A stretch of DNA of 64,000 bases from Phycisphaerae bacterium (GTDB lineage Bacteria > Planctomycetota > Phycisphaerae > UBA1845): NCBI GenBank assembly GCA_029260075.1, contig JAJDDY010000090.1, positions 50,149 through 114,148 on the forward strand, given 5' to 3'. The notes under the pieces are model-generated. The model ran no database searches. It was not told the DNA's origin and saw nothing but the letters and a program-made list of their open reading frames with translations. Below are positions 53,595 to 62,608 of the stretch, piece after piece; the stretch's first letter is position 1; each line of letters begins with the position of its first letter. Both the position numbers and the translations under genes were made by a program.

Positions 53595-54491
53595 ATGGAC
53601 GAAGAGCCCATTTTGGTGGAAGAAGTCTACGGTTCGAGCCGGAGGGATTGCTTGCGCCACGGTTTGGTGTTGGAAGCCGCCGGTATTCCGTACCAGATCC
53701 GTCAACAACCCGGCGGGTCAACCATCATCGTGCCCATATCTCTGGCAGCGCGGGCTCGCGCCGAGATCGGTGCCTACGCGAGCGAGAATCAATCCTCGCC
53801 ACCCGTCGCGACGACCGTGTTCGAACCGCGCAACGGCTGGCCCGGAGTTCTCGGCTATGCGACGGTCATCGCGATCATGTTCATGCTCCAACGCCGGGAA
53901 GGCCTGAGCCATAAGTTGCTCGCTGCGGGTAAGATGCATGCGGGTCTGATCCGCGATGGTGAATGGTGGCGTACCGTAACCGCTCTCACCCTGCACGGCG
54001 ACTTGGTGCATCTGGTTTCCAACATCGGGTTCGGTTGTCTGATTGGTCTGTTCGTCGGTCAATTGTTGGGTTCGGGTTTGGCGTGGATCAGTATTTTGTT
54101 CGCCGGGGCGGCGGGCAATTTGCTCAATGCATGGGTGCGCGATTCTCGGCACACGTCCGTCGGTGCGTCGACGGCTGTCTTCGCGGCTTTCGGTATCGTA
54201 GCCGCCTTTGCTTCGACCCATCGGTTGCACACGCGATGGTCGAAGCTCGCGCGATACACCCCCATCGTCGGCGCCGTCGTACTGCTGAGCTTTCTCGGAA
54301 CGCGCGGAGAACGAACGGACGTCTTCGCCCACGTGGCCGGGTTCGTCGCCGGCCTGGTGCTCGGTGCGATATACGGGAAGATGGGCGATAGAATGAAGCT
54401 GGGAACACGTGCGCAAGTGCTATGCGGAGTCGGCGCCGTAGCTGTTCTAGGATTGTCGTGGTTGATAGCACTCACGCGACAGGAGCCTTGA
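53595..54491 (+). CDS. Rhomboid-family intramembrane serine protease
   Basis: 298 residues from ATG 53595 (TTG 53586 also open). The first 65 residues form a small soluble domain (ILVEEVYGSSRRDCLRHGLV, IPYQIRQQPGGSTIIVPISL) like the DUF2007 type. Six membrane helices follow with the rhomboid sites: ALTLHGDLVHLVSNIGFG (His and Asn), RHTSVGASTAVFAAFGIVA (catalytic Ser in Gly-Ala-Ser), and DVFAHVAGFVAGLVLGAIYG (catalytic His). The catalytic dyad is intact, so it should cleave membrane-anchored substrates. It is preceded by about 235 bp without gene and follows a terminator, so it has its own promoter. Confidence 0.88.
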   Translation: MDEEPILVEEVYGSSRRDCLRHGLVLEAAGIPYQIRQQPGGSTIIVPISLAARARAEIGAYASENQSSPPVATTVFEPRNGWPGVLGYATVIAIMFMLQRREGLSHKLLAAGKMHAGLIRDGEWWRTVTALTLHGDLVHLVSNIGFGCLIGLFVGQLLGSGLAWISILFAGAAGNLLNAWVRDSRHTSVGASTAVFAAFGIVAAFASTHRLHTRWSKLARYTPIVGAVVLLSFLGTRGERTDVFAHVAGFVAGLVLGAIYGKMGDRMKLGTRAQVLCGVGAVAVLGLSWLIALTRQEP

Positions 54492-54721
54492 TATGATTGC
54501 CGTGCCGGATCAATATCCGCTGATTCGCTAGGAAGCGGTCCTTCGAACCGAGCCGCGACCGTAAGGAAGCGGTCCGTGTGCGAGGCGAAAAACCGCTCCC
54601 TCACGGTCGCGGCTCGGTTTGCAACGGTCCTTTCCATACAGGCTCAAAGAGACCGCAGTAACCCGGCGAATGAAGCGCGTAACATCGCTTGGCGTAACAC
54701 GTAGGTATGCGACATCAACCT
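54492..54721. repeat. Gap with family-A hairpin repeat, copy 6
   Basis: Positions 54548-54617 hold a nearly perfect family-A hairpin: CCGAGCCGCGACCGTAAGGA at the left and TCCCTCACGGTCGCGGCTCG at the right, with a 20-bp core. Confidence 0.85.
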
Positions 54722-55441
54722 ATGACGAAACCGAAGTTTGAAGAGTTGGATTATCGAGAGACCGAGCTTGGGGAGTTGATCCTTCGGCGGCGGACGGTGC
54801 GTTCGTTGGGTGGTACGGATGTGTTCGAGGTCAAACTCGATGGATACTTGCTCATGTCCAGCCTGGTCAATGAGGCGGAGATTGCGCTGACTACTGAAGC
54901 GATGAACATTGTCGAGTGCGCCGAGTGCGACGTGTTGGTCGGCGGCTTGGGATTGGGCTACACCGCCAAGGCCGCGTTAGATTCTCAGAAGGTGCGCTCG
55001 GTCGTAGTGATCGAATTCCTAGAGGGTGTCATCGATTGGCACAGGCGACAGCTCGTGCCGCTCGGGCAAGCGCTGACGGAAGACACGCGCTGCGGTTTCA
55101 TTCTCGGCGATTTCTTTGAAGCCATCATGTCGCCGCCTGATGAATCTTCGCTGGCCGATCATCGTTTCCACGCGATCTTGCTGGACATTGACCATTCGCC
55201 GCAGTGCCTTCTTCAGCCGTCGAACGCGAGATTCTACACGCAGGAAGGGCTTGCACGGTTGGCGGATCGATTGCACGCGCGGGGTGTGTTCTCACTATGG
55301 TCAGCCGATCCTCCGGAAGAGGCGTTCTTGGACTTGCTGCGTTCCGTCTTCGCAGAAGTTCGCCTCAAAGAGTGCGTGTTCCACAATCCGCTATTGAACG
55401 AAGACGATGTGAACTACATCTATCTTGCCACCTTGGCGTAG
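54722..55441 (+). CDS. Spermidine synthase-like methyltransferase-fold protein
   Basis: 239 residues from ATG 54722 (ATG 54707 adds five). The Rossmann-like core shows in CAECDVLVGGLGLGYTAKAA (Gly-rich loop), VRSVVVIEFLEGVIDWHRRQ (acidic end of strand 2), FILGDFFEAIMSPPDE and HAILLDIDHSP (catalytic-region Asp), then FYTQEGLARLADRLHARGVF. The layout resembles SpeE, which transfers aminopropyl from decarboxylated SAM to putrescine. Many such proteins in planctomycetes have no proven polyamine role, and no speD is here. Start codon choice is uncertain because neither ATG has a clear SD. Confidence 0.75.
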   Translation: MTKPKFEELDYRETELGELILRRRTVRSLGGTDVFEVKLDGYLLMSSLVNEAEIALTTEAMNIVECAECDVLVGGLGLGYTAKAALDSQKVRSVVVIEFLEGVIDWHRRQLVPLGQALTEDTRCGFILGDFFEAIMSPPDESSLADHRFHAILLDIDHSPQCLLQPSNARFYTQEGLARLADRLHARGVFSLWSADPPEEAFLDLLRSVFAEVRLKECVFHNPLLNEDDVNYIYLATLA

Positions 55442-55603
55442 GGCAATCTTCGCTGCGCCGCGGTGCTAGCGCCGTTTCCAGACAGATTCTTCCAACTTCG
55501 TGGCGTCATGCCCAAGCTGAAGGCGGGGGCATGTTGACGCCCATTAAGCACATGGCCGCGCTGCGCTTGGCCACGGCACCCAACCACGTTGGGTCACACG
55601 AAA

Positions 55604-55633
55604 ACCGGCGCCCGCGAGTCCGCGGACGCCGGT
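55604..55633 (-). terminator. Rho-independent terminator of the haem-binding protein gene
   Basis: ACCGGCGCCCGCG (55604-55616) faces CGCGGACGCCGGT (55621-55633), 12 of 13 pairs, 4-nt loop. On the minus strand it is followed by TTTTCG. It lies about 55 bp past the stop of the gene at 55688. Confidence 0.7.
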
Positions 55634-55687
55634 TATGCGTTGACTGCTGGCAATATTGGCGCTCCGGTTGGACCGCCGTTTGACTAC

Positions 55688-57271
55688 CTACTGCGGAGGG
55701 AGCGGCGTGGGCGTATTTACACCCCCGCGTTGTGGTACGAGTGTTTCCATAGCGCCGGATGGAAACCCACCTGTCTGCGGTGGATCAAACATCTCGTCGG
55801 TGGCCGCCGTATGGCAGGCTCGACAGCCGAGTCCTTGCGTCGTGAGTGCGGTGGCGCCGAAGTGGGTTTGGTCGACCGGGTTGCCCGTGTCGGGGTCGAT
55901 GTATTCCAAACCGACGTTTTCATTTCGGAGGAACTCATAGCTCGTGATACCGGGTAGGAACAGATTGATGTTAGTTACCGGGAATTGGCTGGTGTTGGTG
56001 AAGTCCGGCAGCGCATCCGTGCCGCTCCCCGCCACGCGGACGGATTGCATGTCCGCGCCCGTGTCGTCCAGCGAGATGGTATACGGGAATGATACGTAGT
56101 GATCCCTAACCGTAACCTTGTCCGTGTGGACGGCGAATGCGATGTTATACACATTGCCTTCAGCCAACGCCGTATCGTCGTCATGGCCGGTGTCCAGCGC
56201 CCTTTGGATGTTGGAATCCCACCGACCGAAAAGCGGATCACTGGCCGAAGGTGTAAAAACCGTGCCTATGGTGGTAATATCACCCCGGCTACCGACGGTT
56301 TGGCGGAGCCTTCTTCTGGGCACGGTGTCACCTTCGGCGGGCACGTATCCCATGGCCACCGCGTCCGCGTAGTCGATACCGACCGGGTGTGGCGCGTTGG
56401 GACCCAAGTTTTCGGCCGTCGTGTCGACGAAGTAACGCATCGGGCTAAGGAATAGGTCGTCGAAGTTGAACGCGAACAGTCCCCCAGTCGTATCGGGGTC
56501 GAACACCCACTGTGGATTGCCATTGTCGTCTGTGCTCGCGGTAGCGTAGGGGCCTGTCCCCGCGTCGCCGTGGCGCGATCCTCCGCCCCCATCGCCCTCG
56601 TCACCGATGCGCTGACCTACCCACTGATCGTCCGATAGGTCCGTATAACTGCTGCGGGCGAGGCGGTGGTGCCAAAGGTCCAAGCGCCCGGGAACGTCGT
56701 CCGGCAGGTACTTGTGAACCTCGCCGTCCGCGTGGGCCCACATCGGCATGGCTCGGCTGTTGTCATGACAGGTCAACATGCAACCGTATTCCTGGAACCC
56801 AGCCACAGCGTTGGGCCCGTTCGGGTCGTCGAGCATAAACGTCGCGCGCGATTCGTAGATGGTTGAGTTGATATTGTTCGAGCCACGGATGTCGTCATCG
56901 TCGATGGTCGACTGTCCGTCGCGTCGGACGCCGCCCTCGCGCTGCCACGCACCGTTCGTATAGTGGAAATAGTCGTGCGTATCGCCGCGATTGCCTTCCC
57001 AACTCATGTGGAAGAACATCGTGTCGTCGTTGTGGGCAGTCTGCACAGTAAACGGCAAGACCATGGCCTTGTTGGCGTCCAAACCCAGCAGCGTCGGGGC
57101 TGGACTCATCATGCCGGGACCGCCTCCAGGTCCATCGCCGGGACCGTCCCCGGGTCCGCCGCCCGTCGGCGCCGTGTCGCAACCGGCGACCAGAAACATA
57201 TTGCTTCCCGCATAGGCGGTCACGGCAAGCGCAACTAGCCAGGTACCTTTTGATGCATGTCTCCATAGCAT
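55688..57271 (-). CDS. Exported haem-binding lipoprotein, ethylbenzene-dehydrogenase haem-domain type
   Basis: 527 residues. The signal SKGTWLVALAVTAYAGSNMF ends at LVAGC, a good lipobox. A Gly/Pro/Asp linker (GGGPGDGPGDGPGGGPGMMS) follows, then a beta-sandwich domain like the cytochrome-type subunit of ethylbenzene dehydrogenase-family enzymes (VQTAHNDDTMFFHMSWEGNR, FNFDDLFLSPMRYFVD). It has two haem c motifs: a non-standard YGCMLTCHDN (Cys-x3-Cys-His) and a canonical GCRACHTAATDEMF (Cys-x2-Cys-His) near the C-terminus. It is probably an electron-transfer protein at the outer membrane or periplasm; no dehydrogenase subunits adjoin. Confidence 0.8.
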   Translation of the reverse strand: MLWRHASKGTWLVALAVTAYAGSNMFLVAGCDTAPTGGGPGDGPGDGPGGGPGMMSPAPTLLGLDANKAMVLPFTVQTAHNDDTMFFHMSWEGNRGDTHDYFHYTNGAWQREGGVRRDGQSTIDDDDIRGSNNINSTIYESRATFMLDDPNGPNAVAGFQEYGCMLTCHDNSRAMPMWAHADGEVHKYLPDDVPGRLDLWHHRLARSSYTDLSDDQWVGQRIGDEGDGGGGSRHGDAGTGPYATASTDDNGNPQWVFDPDTTGGLFAFNFDDLFLSPMRYFVDTTAENLGPNAPHPVGIDYADAVAMGYVPAEGDTVPRRRLRQTVGSRGDITTIGTVFTPSASDPLFGRWDSNIQRALDTGHDDDTALAEGNVYNIAFAVHTDKVTVRDHYVSFPYTISLDDTGADMQSVRVAGSGTDALPDFTNTSQFPVTNINLFLPGITSYEFLRNENVGLEYIDPDTGNPVDQTHFGATALTTQGLGCRACHTAATDEMFDPPQTGGFPSGAMETLVPQRGGVNTPTPLPPQ

Positions 57272-57602
57272 TGTCTTGTTCTCGCGTTACGAACTTGATC
57301 GAATGCGGCGAGCGGAATCTTGCCGCGGCCCAGTTGACGATACAACCTCGCAAGATGCGTGCCAATCGTGAGTGTTTCGAATCCTGCTCGGTACAATATT
57401 GAGTGGCGGTCGGCCCCGGTAGGTGGCGCGGTTCTTGCTGGCACGTTCGCTAGAACTTAGGCGGAGTGTACTAAGGTACACCGGTCGTTGATGCCGACAG
57501 GGCCGCGAGAGGTGCGAGTGCGTCCGGTGATGGGGCGCTGGTTGTCGATGGCGTGGCACGTTGTGTGAAGTGTTCGCGCGTCGGACGGTGACCGCCGATC
57601 GG
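57272..57602. other. Intergenic region, nothing recognised
   Basis: 331 bp upstream of the haem-protein gene. I see no repeat family member, coding pattern or clear promoter. Confidence 0.5.
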
Positions 57603-58061
57603 TCAGTTCGCCTCGACGAACTTTCGCAGCCCGTCATCAAACATCTGCTGCCACCCCGACTTCAACGATTCGATCTGTTTCTCCGCTACCAGTCCATACA
57701 ACGCATCCGAGACAACGAGGCGCGTCCCCCCCTCGGTCTCGACGAGCTTCAAGGTGAGCAGCGTGCTGCACGGTCCACCCCATTCCGGCGTGCAATATCC
57801 GGCGAGCGACAGTGACTCGTTCGTCGATACGGCCAGCACGGTGTACCACAAGAGACCCTTCGATCCGTCCTGCTCGAACAGTCGTCCGCCGGGAACTGGT
57901 TCGAGCGTGACGATGGAGTCTTTTCCCAGTACGTGAAAGTCGGGTAGCCACCACGAACTGAGTTGATCGGTCAGCGCCCGCCAGACGCGCGAAGGCGGCG
58001 CGTCAATGTTGATTTCGAATTCGTATTGCGCCACGTGGGCTTCGTGCATAGTACTTGGCAT
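57603..58061 (-). CDS. SRPBCC/AHSA1-domain protein
   Basis: 152 residues starting at ATG 58061, whose A is also the last base of the upstream TAA. The AHSA1 pattern is FEINIDAPPSRVWRALTDQL, SSWWLPDFHV, VTLEPVPGGRLFEQ, then VSTNESLSLAGYCTPEWGGP and a C-terminal helix GWQQMFDDGLRKFVEA. These proteins bind hydrophobic ligands. The pairing with an ArsR-type regulator is very common and suggests ligand-controlled expression. Ligand unknown. Confidence 0.87.
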   Translation of the reverse strand: MPSTMHEAHVAQYEFEINIDAPPSRVWRALTDQLSSWWLPDFHVLGKDSIVTLEPVPGGRLFEQDGSKGLLWYTVLAVSTNESLSLAGYCTPEWGGPCSTLLTLKLVETEGGTRLVVSDALYGLVAEKQIESLKSGWQQMFDDGLRKFVEAN

Positions 58062-58432
58062 TATCGTTTCGTCCTTTCGAGTGCTTCCGTTTCTACGGCG
58101 TCCAAACTGATCTCGACGACGTCCTTCAGTCGACGAAGGGCTGAGCTCATCCGTCGACGTCGCCCGTCGATCCACCGCCGCGAAATTCGATCGATCGGCA
58201 TGGGGTTGAAGTGATTCCACCGAACGCGTCCCGCCCACCGAACCAGCACTAGCTTCGCACCGACCAAGACGTCAAGGTGCTTCATCACAGCAGTACGACA
58301 CAGCGGTGTGAACGCGCGGACGAGCGATCCGGTGGTCATCGGCGCCTCAGCCAAACGGTCCAGCATTTGCCGGCGCCGTTCGTCGCTCAGGGCCCTCCAC
58401 ACGCGGTCATCTTCTGTGGCTGCGTTTTTCAT
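58061..58432 (-). CDS. ArsR-family transcriptional regulator
   Basis: 123 residues from ATG 58432 (MKNAATEDDRVWRALSDERR); ATG 58450 and TTG 58468 are in-frame alternatives. The winged helix shows in RALSDERRRQMLDRLAEAPM, GSLVRAFTPLCRTAVMKHLD (recognition helix) and VLVGAKLVLVRWAGRVRWNH (wing). There is no Cys metal site, which agrees with the non-metal ArsR subtype linked to AHSA1 proteins. A 22-bp operator-like palindrome (58430-58451) overlaps the start, consistent with autoregulation. The stop and the next start share one base. Confidence 0.85.
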   Translation of the reverse strand: MKNAATEDDRVWRALSDERRRQMLDRLAEAPMTTGSLVRAFTPLCRTAVMKHLDVLVGAKLVLVRWAGRVRWNHFNPMPIDRISRRWIDGRRRRMSSALRRLKDVVEISLDAVETEALERTKR

Positions 58433-58468
58433 GTCACTATATGATGACATGTTGTCGCCGCCTGTCAA
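58430..58468 (-). promoter_or_regulatory. Operator and -35 element of the ArsR-SRPBCC operon
   Basis: CATGTCA (58430-58436) and TGACATG (58445-58451) form a perfect inverted repeat with an 8-bp spacer. A consensus -35 hexamer TTGACA lies on the minus strand at 58468-58463. The -10 is ambiguous: TATAGT lies 21 bp away and TCATAT 18 bp away. The transcript would start at or near the ATG at 58432, suggesting a leaderless mRNA. Confidence 0.55.
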
Positions 58469-58758
58469 GCGAAACGTTCAGAAACTACGAATTGCGTGGT
58501 CCGGGCGCGGATCGGATGTGTTCGACCCATCGTGCGCTGTCGCAGCTAGGATGACGGGCCTACCGAGCCGCGACCGTAAGGAAGCGGCGTTCTGAAATTG
58601 GGTCGGGACAGCTCGAGATCGCTCCCTCGCGGTCGCGGTTCGGATCAGACGAACCTGTCACTTGAGTTGGGACAGGGCACGGAACCGTGCGACTGCGGAC
58701 TACGCAATTCAGTCGCGGTTACGATCCTCCCAGCGTCTCATCATTCGCGTGATTTCAA
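58469..58758. repeat. Gap with family-A hairpin repeat, copy 7
   Basis: Positions 58563-58643 carry CCGAGCCGCGACCGTAAGGA at the left and CCCTCGCGGTCGCGGTTCGG at the right, with the GGTCGGGACAGCTCGAGATC core shared with copy 2. Confidence 0.8.
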
Positions 58759-60051
58759 CTACTTGCGAAGCTTGGCGCGCAGGTACGCTTGCTTGAATTT
58801 CTTCGAGGTGGGTCGCAGTTTGTTCGCGCGTTCGAACCGCTTGAGTGCTTCGTCGTTGTCGCCCATGAGTTCGTACGTCCGTCCAAGCGAGTAGGCCGCG
58901 TTGGCGCTGTCCGGGTACGCCCCGACCCTTGTCAATCCGATCTCCAGTGCTTGTTCCAAGTGCTCGTCGGCATGGACGGAATCGCCGAGTAGGCGATACG
59001 TGCGCACCAGCGACTGATGGACGGAGGCGGCGAGGGGGTCTTTCTCTAGGTTGGTCAGGTCGATATCGAGTGCTTTGTTGAGGTATTCCGCTGCAGCCTC
59101 GTCGTGGCCGGCCTTGCGCAAGACGTTGGACAGTTTCCTAAGCTTGGAGCGACTCTTCGGGTGCATTTCGTGCAACCGCCGCATGAGCCCCACAGCCGTT
59201 TCAAATTGCCCGTGTTTCTCGTATCGTCCGGCGAATTTCTCGATGCCGTTTTCGATTCGATTATCGATTCGTTCTTTTCCGCGCGGCGTGGCGTAGATGG
59301 CGAGCGTGGTGTTGGCGGCGATCGAGACGACGAGAAACGTGGTGACGATCAGGCGCACCGCGAGGCGGGAGCGCGCTTCTGAGTCCCAAGTCGAGGTGTC
59401 GAGTGGTGGTAGCTTGCGTTTGCAGGCGAAGGCATAGTGAACGGCCATGATCGCTACGGCGAAGCCGACCATGACTTCCGCCACCTCGGCTTCGTTGAAA
59501 CGGAAGGGCCCGGCTTCAAACAACGCAGCGCCCGCGAAAAACGGGCACACCGCAAGCGGCGGCGACGCCAACCCACGTGCATCAAACCAAACGGCTATGC
59601 GCCACCGAAAGCGCAACAGTACGGGGTAGAGAATTCCATACGTCGCTAACCCGGCCACGAGAACGTACGTAAGCGCGGCTTTCAGGGTCGTGCTGAACGG
59701 ACCGGTCAGAAAGTTGTGAACGTTGGTTTCGCCCTGAAGATTGTGTTCTTTGAAAAAGGCCGGCGAAGAGTAGTCGAAAAGGCGCTGCCCCCATGATATC
59801 TCCTCCATCGCGACGTAGAGACAGCACATCGCCAGGAGGGCAAACGTTCGGCGATAGCGCGTCTTCGTAAACAGCAATCGCACGGAGAAGATCAGCGTTA
59901 CGACGAACAGCCAAAACTGCGTCCACTCGCCGAACAGGTCTTCGTACGTCGCCCAGATGTACGCCATGGGGTAGAAGATCGCCGTCACCGCATACATGCC
60001 CAGCACGGCGGCGAATATTGTAAGCGGGACGGTCACGTCATTGCGCTGCAT
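58759..60051 (-). CDS. Membrane protein with C-terminal TPR repeats
   Basis: 430 residues. The start was moved to ATG 60051 because the 21 upstream codons are made of the family-B element's DNA. The N-terminal 270 residues hold about six hydrophobic helices (VPLTIFAAVLGMYAVTAIFY, FWLFVVTLIFSVRLLF, ALTYVLVAGLATYGILYPVL) and a short acidic motif MEEISWGQRLFDYSSP. The C-terminal part carries TPR units (FETAVGLMRRLHEMHPKSRS, DEAAAEYLNKALDIDLTNLE, NAAYSLGRTYELMGDNDEAL). No specific function is recognised. Confidence 0.75.
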   Translation of the reverse strand: MQRNDVTVPLTIFAAVLGMYAVTAIFYPMAYIWATYEDLFGEWTQFWLFVVTLIFSVRLLFTKTRYRRTFALLAMCCLYVAMEEISWGQRLFDYSSPAFFKEHNLQGETNVHNFLTGPFSTTLKAALTYVLVAGLATYGILYPVLLRFRWRIAVWFDARGLASPPLAVCPFFAGAALFEAGPFRFNEAEVAEVMVGFAVAIMAVHYAFACKRKLPPLDTSTWDSEARSRLAVRLIVTTFLVVSIAANTTLAIYATPRGKERIDNRIENGIEKFAGRYEKHGQFETAVGLMRRLHEMHPKSRSKLRKLSNVLRKAGHDEAAAEYLNKALDIDLTNLEKDPLAASVHQSLVRTYRLLGDSVHADEHLEQALEIGLTRVGAYPDSANAAYSLGRTYELMGDNDEALKRFERANKLRPTSKKFKQAYLRAKLRK

Positions 60052-60068
60052 GGCGTAGGTACCTCTAT

Positions 60069-60204
60069 CGGCCTGTTGAAGAAGTGTGGCATCAGCTTCC
60101 AACCGGTGATCCATTAGCGATTTCCGCCTCGACAGGATCCCGGCGCCGTTATCAACGGCGCGCTCGCAACGGCGCGATTGAATACGAGCCTGTTCAACAG
60201 GCTG
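60069..60204 (+). mobile_element. Family-B MITE-like element, copy 3 (136 bp, TSD CTAT)
   Basis: The left end CGGCCTGTTGAAGAAG and the right end TTCAACAGGCTG give the terminal inverted repeat. CTAT is present at 60065-60068 and again at 60205-60208. The interior GGTGATCCATTAGCGATTTC is shared with copies 2 and 4. Confidence 0.88.
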
Positions 60205-60243
60205 CTATTGCGGCTCTGCGGGACTCTAGCTTCGACCATCGTA

Positions 60244-60270
60244 CAAAAAAAGGGGCCCGTTAGGGCCCCT
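60244..60270 (-). terminator. Strong rho-independent terminator of the Ser-Asp repeat gene
   Basis: On the minus strand AGGGGCCC-TAAC-GGGCCCCT is followed directly by TTTTTTG. The perfect 8-bp stem and T-run are textbook-like and lie about 75 bp past the gene's stop. Confidence 0.88.
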
Positions 60271-60346
60271 CGGTAAGCGTACATCAATTGGACGGCCGCG
60301 TCACGGCCGTGGCCTTCGGTCAGGCCTCGTGGACAGCGTTGCTCCC

Positions 60347-62608
60347 TCAATCGGAGTCGGAGTCCGATCCACTGTCGGAATCCGAGTCACTTCCGGAATC
60401 AGAATCCGAATCGCTACCGGAATCCGAGTCGTCACCAACGTCGACGAACTCGCTCGTGCATACGTCGGAACCCGAGTCTGAGTCACTGTCAGCGTCCGAG
60501 TCGCTATCCGAACCGGAGTCACTATCCGAATCCGAATCGTTGCTCGAATCGGCGGCACTGTCAGATCCCGAATCGCTGCCCGAAGCAGAGTCGCTATCCG
60601 CTCCGGAATCACTGTCCGAATCCGAGTCACTGTCCGAATCTGAATCGCTATCGTCGCCCAGAGCGCTGCAGTCCACGTCGACGAGCTGACCGGCGGTGAC
60701 CGGGATCATCTCACAACCGATGTCGATAATCGCAATCGGATCGTCGCAATCGCCGGTCGTCGTGTAGCCGATGCGAAGCAGTCCGCCCGCGTCACTACCG
60801 GAGTCGCTGTCGGAGCCCGAATCCGAATCGCTTCCGGAATCCGAGTCGTTGCCGGAATCCGAATCACTTCCGGAGTCTGAATCGTTCCCGGAATCGCTGT
60901 CCGTGTCCGAATCCGAGTCACTATCGGAATCGGAATCGGCACTCGAATCCGAATCGCCGGTACCGGCATTGAACGCACAGAGATCGACCATGCACTCTTC
61001 CGTGCCGGCCGTCACAATCAGAACCGCGGTGGTGGACCGAATCTTGAGAACCTGCCCCCCCTGACCGTTTCCGCTGTCGGAGTCACTGTCGGAGTCGTTG
61101 CCCGAATCGGAGCCGCTGTCAGAGTCTGCACCCGAGTCGCTGTCCGAGTCGGAGTCGCTACCGGAATCACAGATGCATCCCGAGTCACTACTCGAATCCG
61201 AATCGCTCTCCGAGTCTGAGTCGTTACCTGAGTCGGAATCGCTGCCGGAATCCGAATCACTCGCAGAATCGCTACTGGAATCTGAATCGGTACCCGAATC
61301 GCTGTCAGAGTCCGAGTCACTGCCCGAATCCGAATCGCTATCTGAGTCGGAATCACAAACGCAGTGGTCACGAGGCGTCACCACTTCGACGTCACATTCG
61401 AGAACGCAGTCGCCCTCGGTCTTGCAGTCGCCCGAGCAACCGTCACCGTCGACGTTGTTGCCGTCGTCGCATTCTTCGCCGGACTGGACGATCCCGTCTC
61501 CGCACTCCGGCAGAGTGCAGGCATTCGTGCATCCGTCGGTGTCGATCTGGTTGCCGTCGTCGCATTCCTCGTCGAAGGTCGTGCAGCCGCTCCACGTGGG
61601 AACGTCTTGGCTGATGAAGTTGTCGTCTCCATCGCAGTATCGGATGTCGAGATGGTCGGTCTGTACGGAGCCGTCGGCGTCACGCCACGTGAGGTAGACC
61701 CGGTCGCGGCCGATTGCGCGATTCCCGACGTGATCGCAGTCGGCTTGGGTCACGGTGAACTGTGTATTGTTCGACAGTTCCGTGAATCGGTGCTGTGGGC
61801 TGCTCATGGTCACGTTCGTGATTTCTTCGGGCAGGACGCCTTCGAGAAGGAACGCATCCGAGAGGCGGAACTTCTTCCCCTTGGCGATGCGGATGTCGTA
61901 CGGGAGTTCCGCATCCGGATCGCAGACCGTTCCGGATTGGACGACGCCGTCGCCGCACACTCCATCCGGCTGGATGGCGATGTTGTCGATGGCGCCCGAC
62001 CCGTTCAGCGTGACCTTCATGTAGTCGACACCGGACACGCCGATGTTCATCGTCGTGAGGCCGTTGTTGCCCGTAACGGGGATGTCGAGTGTGCCGAGAA
62101 GCGTGCCGCTCGCGCCGCCCGAGTAGAGCTTGACGGTGCCGAAGGCTTCGACCGATTCGACGTCGATCACGCTCATGCTGACGACGGTGACGACCCCAGT
62201 GCCGAAGCCGGAGAAGTCGAACCGAAACGGTGCGTTCAGAAGATCGGCGTCGTCCGGGTCGTCGATCAGATCGTCACCGTTCGAATCCACGAGATCCTCG
62301 GCCATGATGAGGATGTTTCCGAGGGCCGGCACGAAGAGGTCGTTGTCTCCACCGGTGCAGCCGCCCGTGCACGTCGCGTCGAACATCAGGGCGGCGTTGG
62401 TCGTGATCGCCGGGTTGGCGCTGTCTCCGAAGAGGCCGACGGCGCCGGAAACGACGTCACCGCTCATGCCGTCGCCCGAAGAGAGCGAATCGATGATCTC
62501 GCCTTCTGCGCGGCCCTCGAAGTCGATGAGCGCCTGCGCGGTGACCGCGCTTGGGGTCAGCAGGAGGACTGCCAGAGCGAGGAGGCGGACGAGGGACGAG
62601 CTGCGCAT
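60347..62608 (-). CDS. Exported Ser-Asp repeat protein with Cys-rich DUF4215 repeats
   Basis: 753 residues. ATG 62608 (GGAG 8 bp upstream) begins a signal peptide ([20 protein letters not shown]); the longer frame was rejected. Residues 25-250 form a beta-sandwich-like domain. Two Cys-rich repeats of the DUF4215 kind follow ([20 protein letters not shown] and [20 protein letters not shown]). The last half consists of three Ser-Asp blocks (encoded at about 61071-61355, 60789-60957 and 60349-60655), split by two short beta segments ([20 protein letters not shown] and [20 protein letters not shown]). Ser-Asp repeats act as flexible, often glycosylated stalks or bind calcium. The style is more like myxobacterial or other high-GC surface proteins than the rest of the window. 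Confidence 0.82.
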   Translation of the reverse strand: MRSSSLVRLLALAVLLLTPSAVTAQALIDFEGRAEGEIIDSLSSGDGMSGDVVSGAVGLFGDSANPAITTNAALMFDATCTGGCTGGDNDLFVPALGNILIMAEDLVDSNGDDLIDDPDDADLLNAPFRFDFSGFGTGVVTVVSMSVIDVESVEAFGTVKLYSGGASGTLLGTLDIPVTGNNGLTTMNIGVSGVDYMKVTLNGSGAIDNIAIQPDGVCGDGVVQSGTVCDPDAELPYDIRIAKGKKFRLSDAFLLEGVLPEEITNVTMSSPQHRFTELSNNTQFTVTQADCDHVGNRAIGRDRVYLTWRDADGSVQTDHLDIRYCDGDDNFISQDVPTWSGCTTFDEECDDGNQIDTDGCTNACTLPECGDGIVQSGEECDDGNNVDGDGCSGDCKTEGDCVLECDVEVVTPRDHCVCDSDSDSDSDSGSDSDSDSDSGTDSDSSSDSASDSDSGSDSDSGNDSDSESDSDSSSDSGCICDSGSDSDSDSDSGADSDSGSDSGNDSDSDSDSGNGQGGQVLKIRSTTAVLIVTAGTEECMVDLCAFNAGTGDSDSSADSDSDSDSDSDTDSDSGNDSDSGSDSDSGNDSDSGSDSDSGSDSDSGSDAGGLLRIGYTTTGDCDDPIAIIDIGCEMIPVTAGQLVDVDCSALGDDSDSDSDSDSDSDSDSGADSDSASGSDSGSDSAADSSNDSDSDSDSGSDSDSDADSDSDSGSDVCTSEFVDVGDDSDSGSDSDSDSGSDSDSDSGSDSDSD

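Noticed and set aside
60052..60114. Start of the membrane-TPR protein at 60114
   Set aside because: The extra residues are encoded by the family-B mobile element, so the downstream ATG is preferred.
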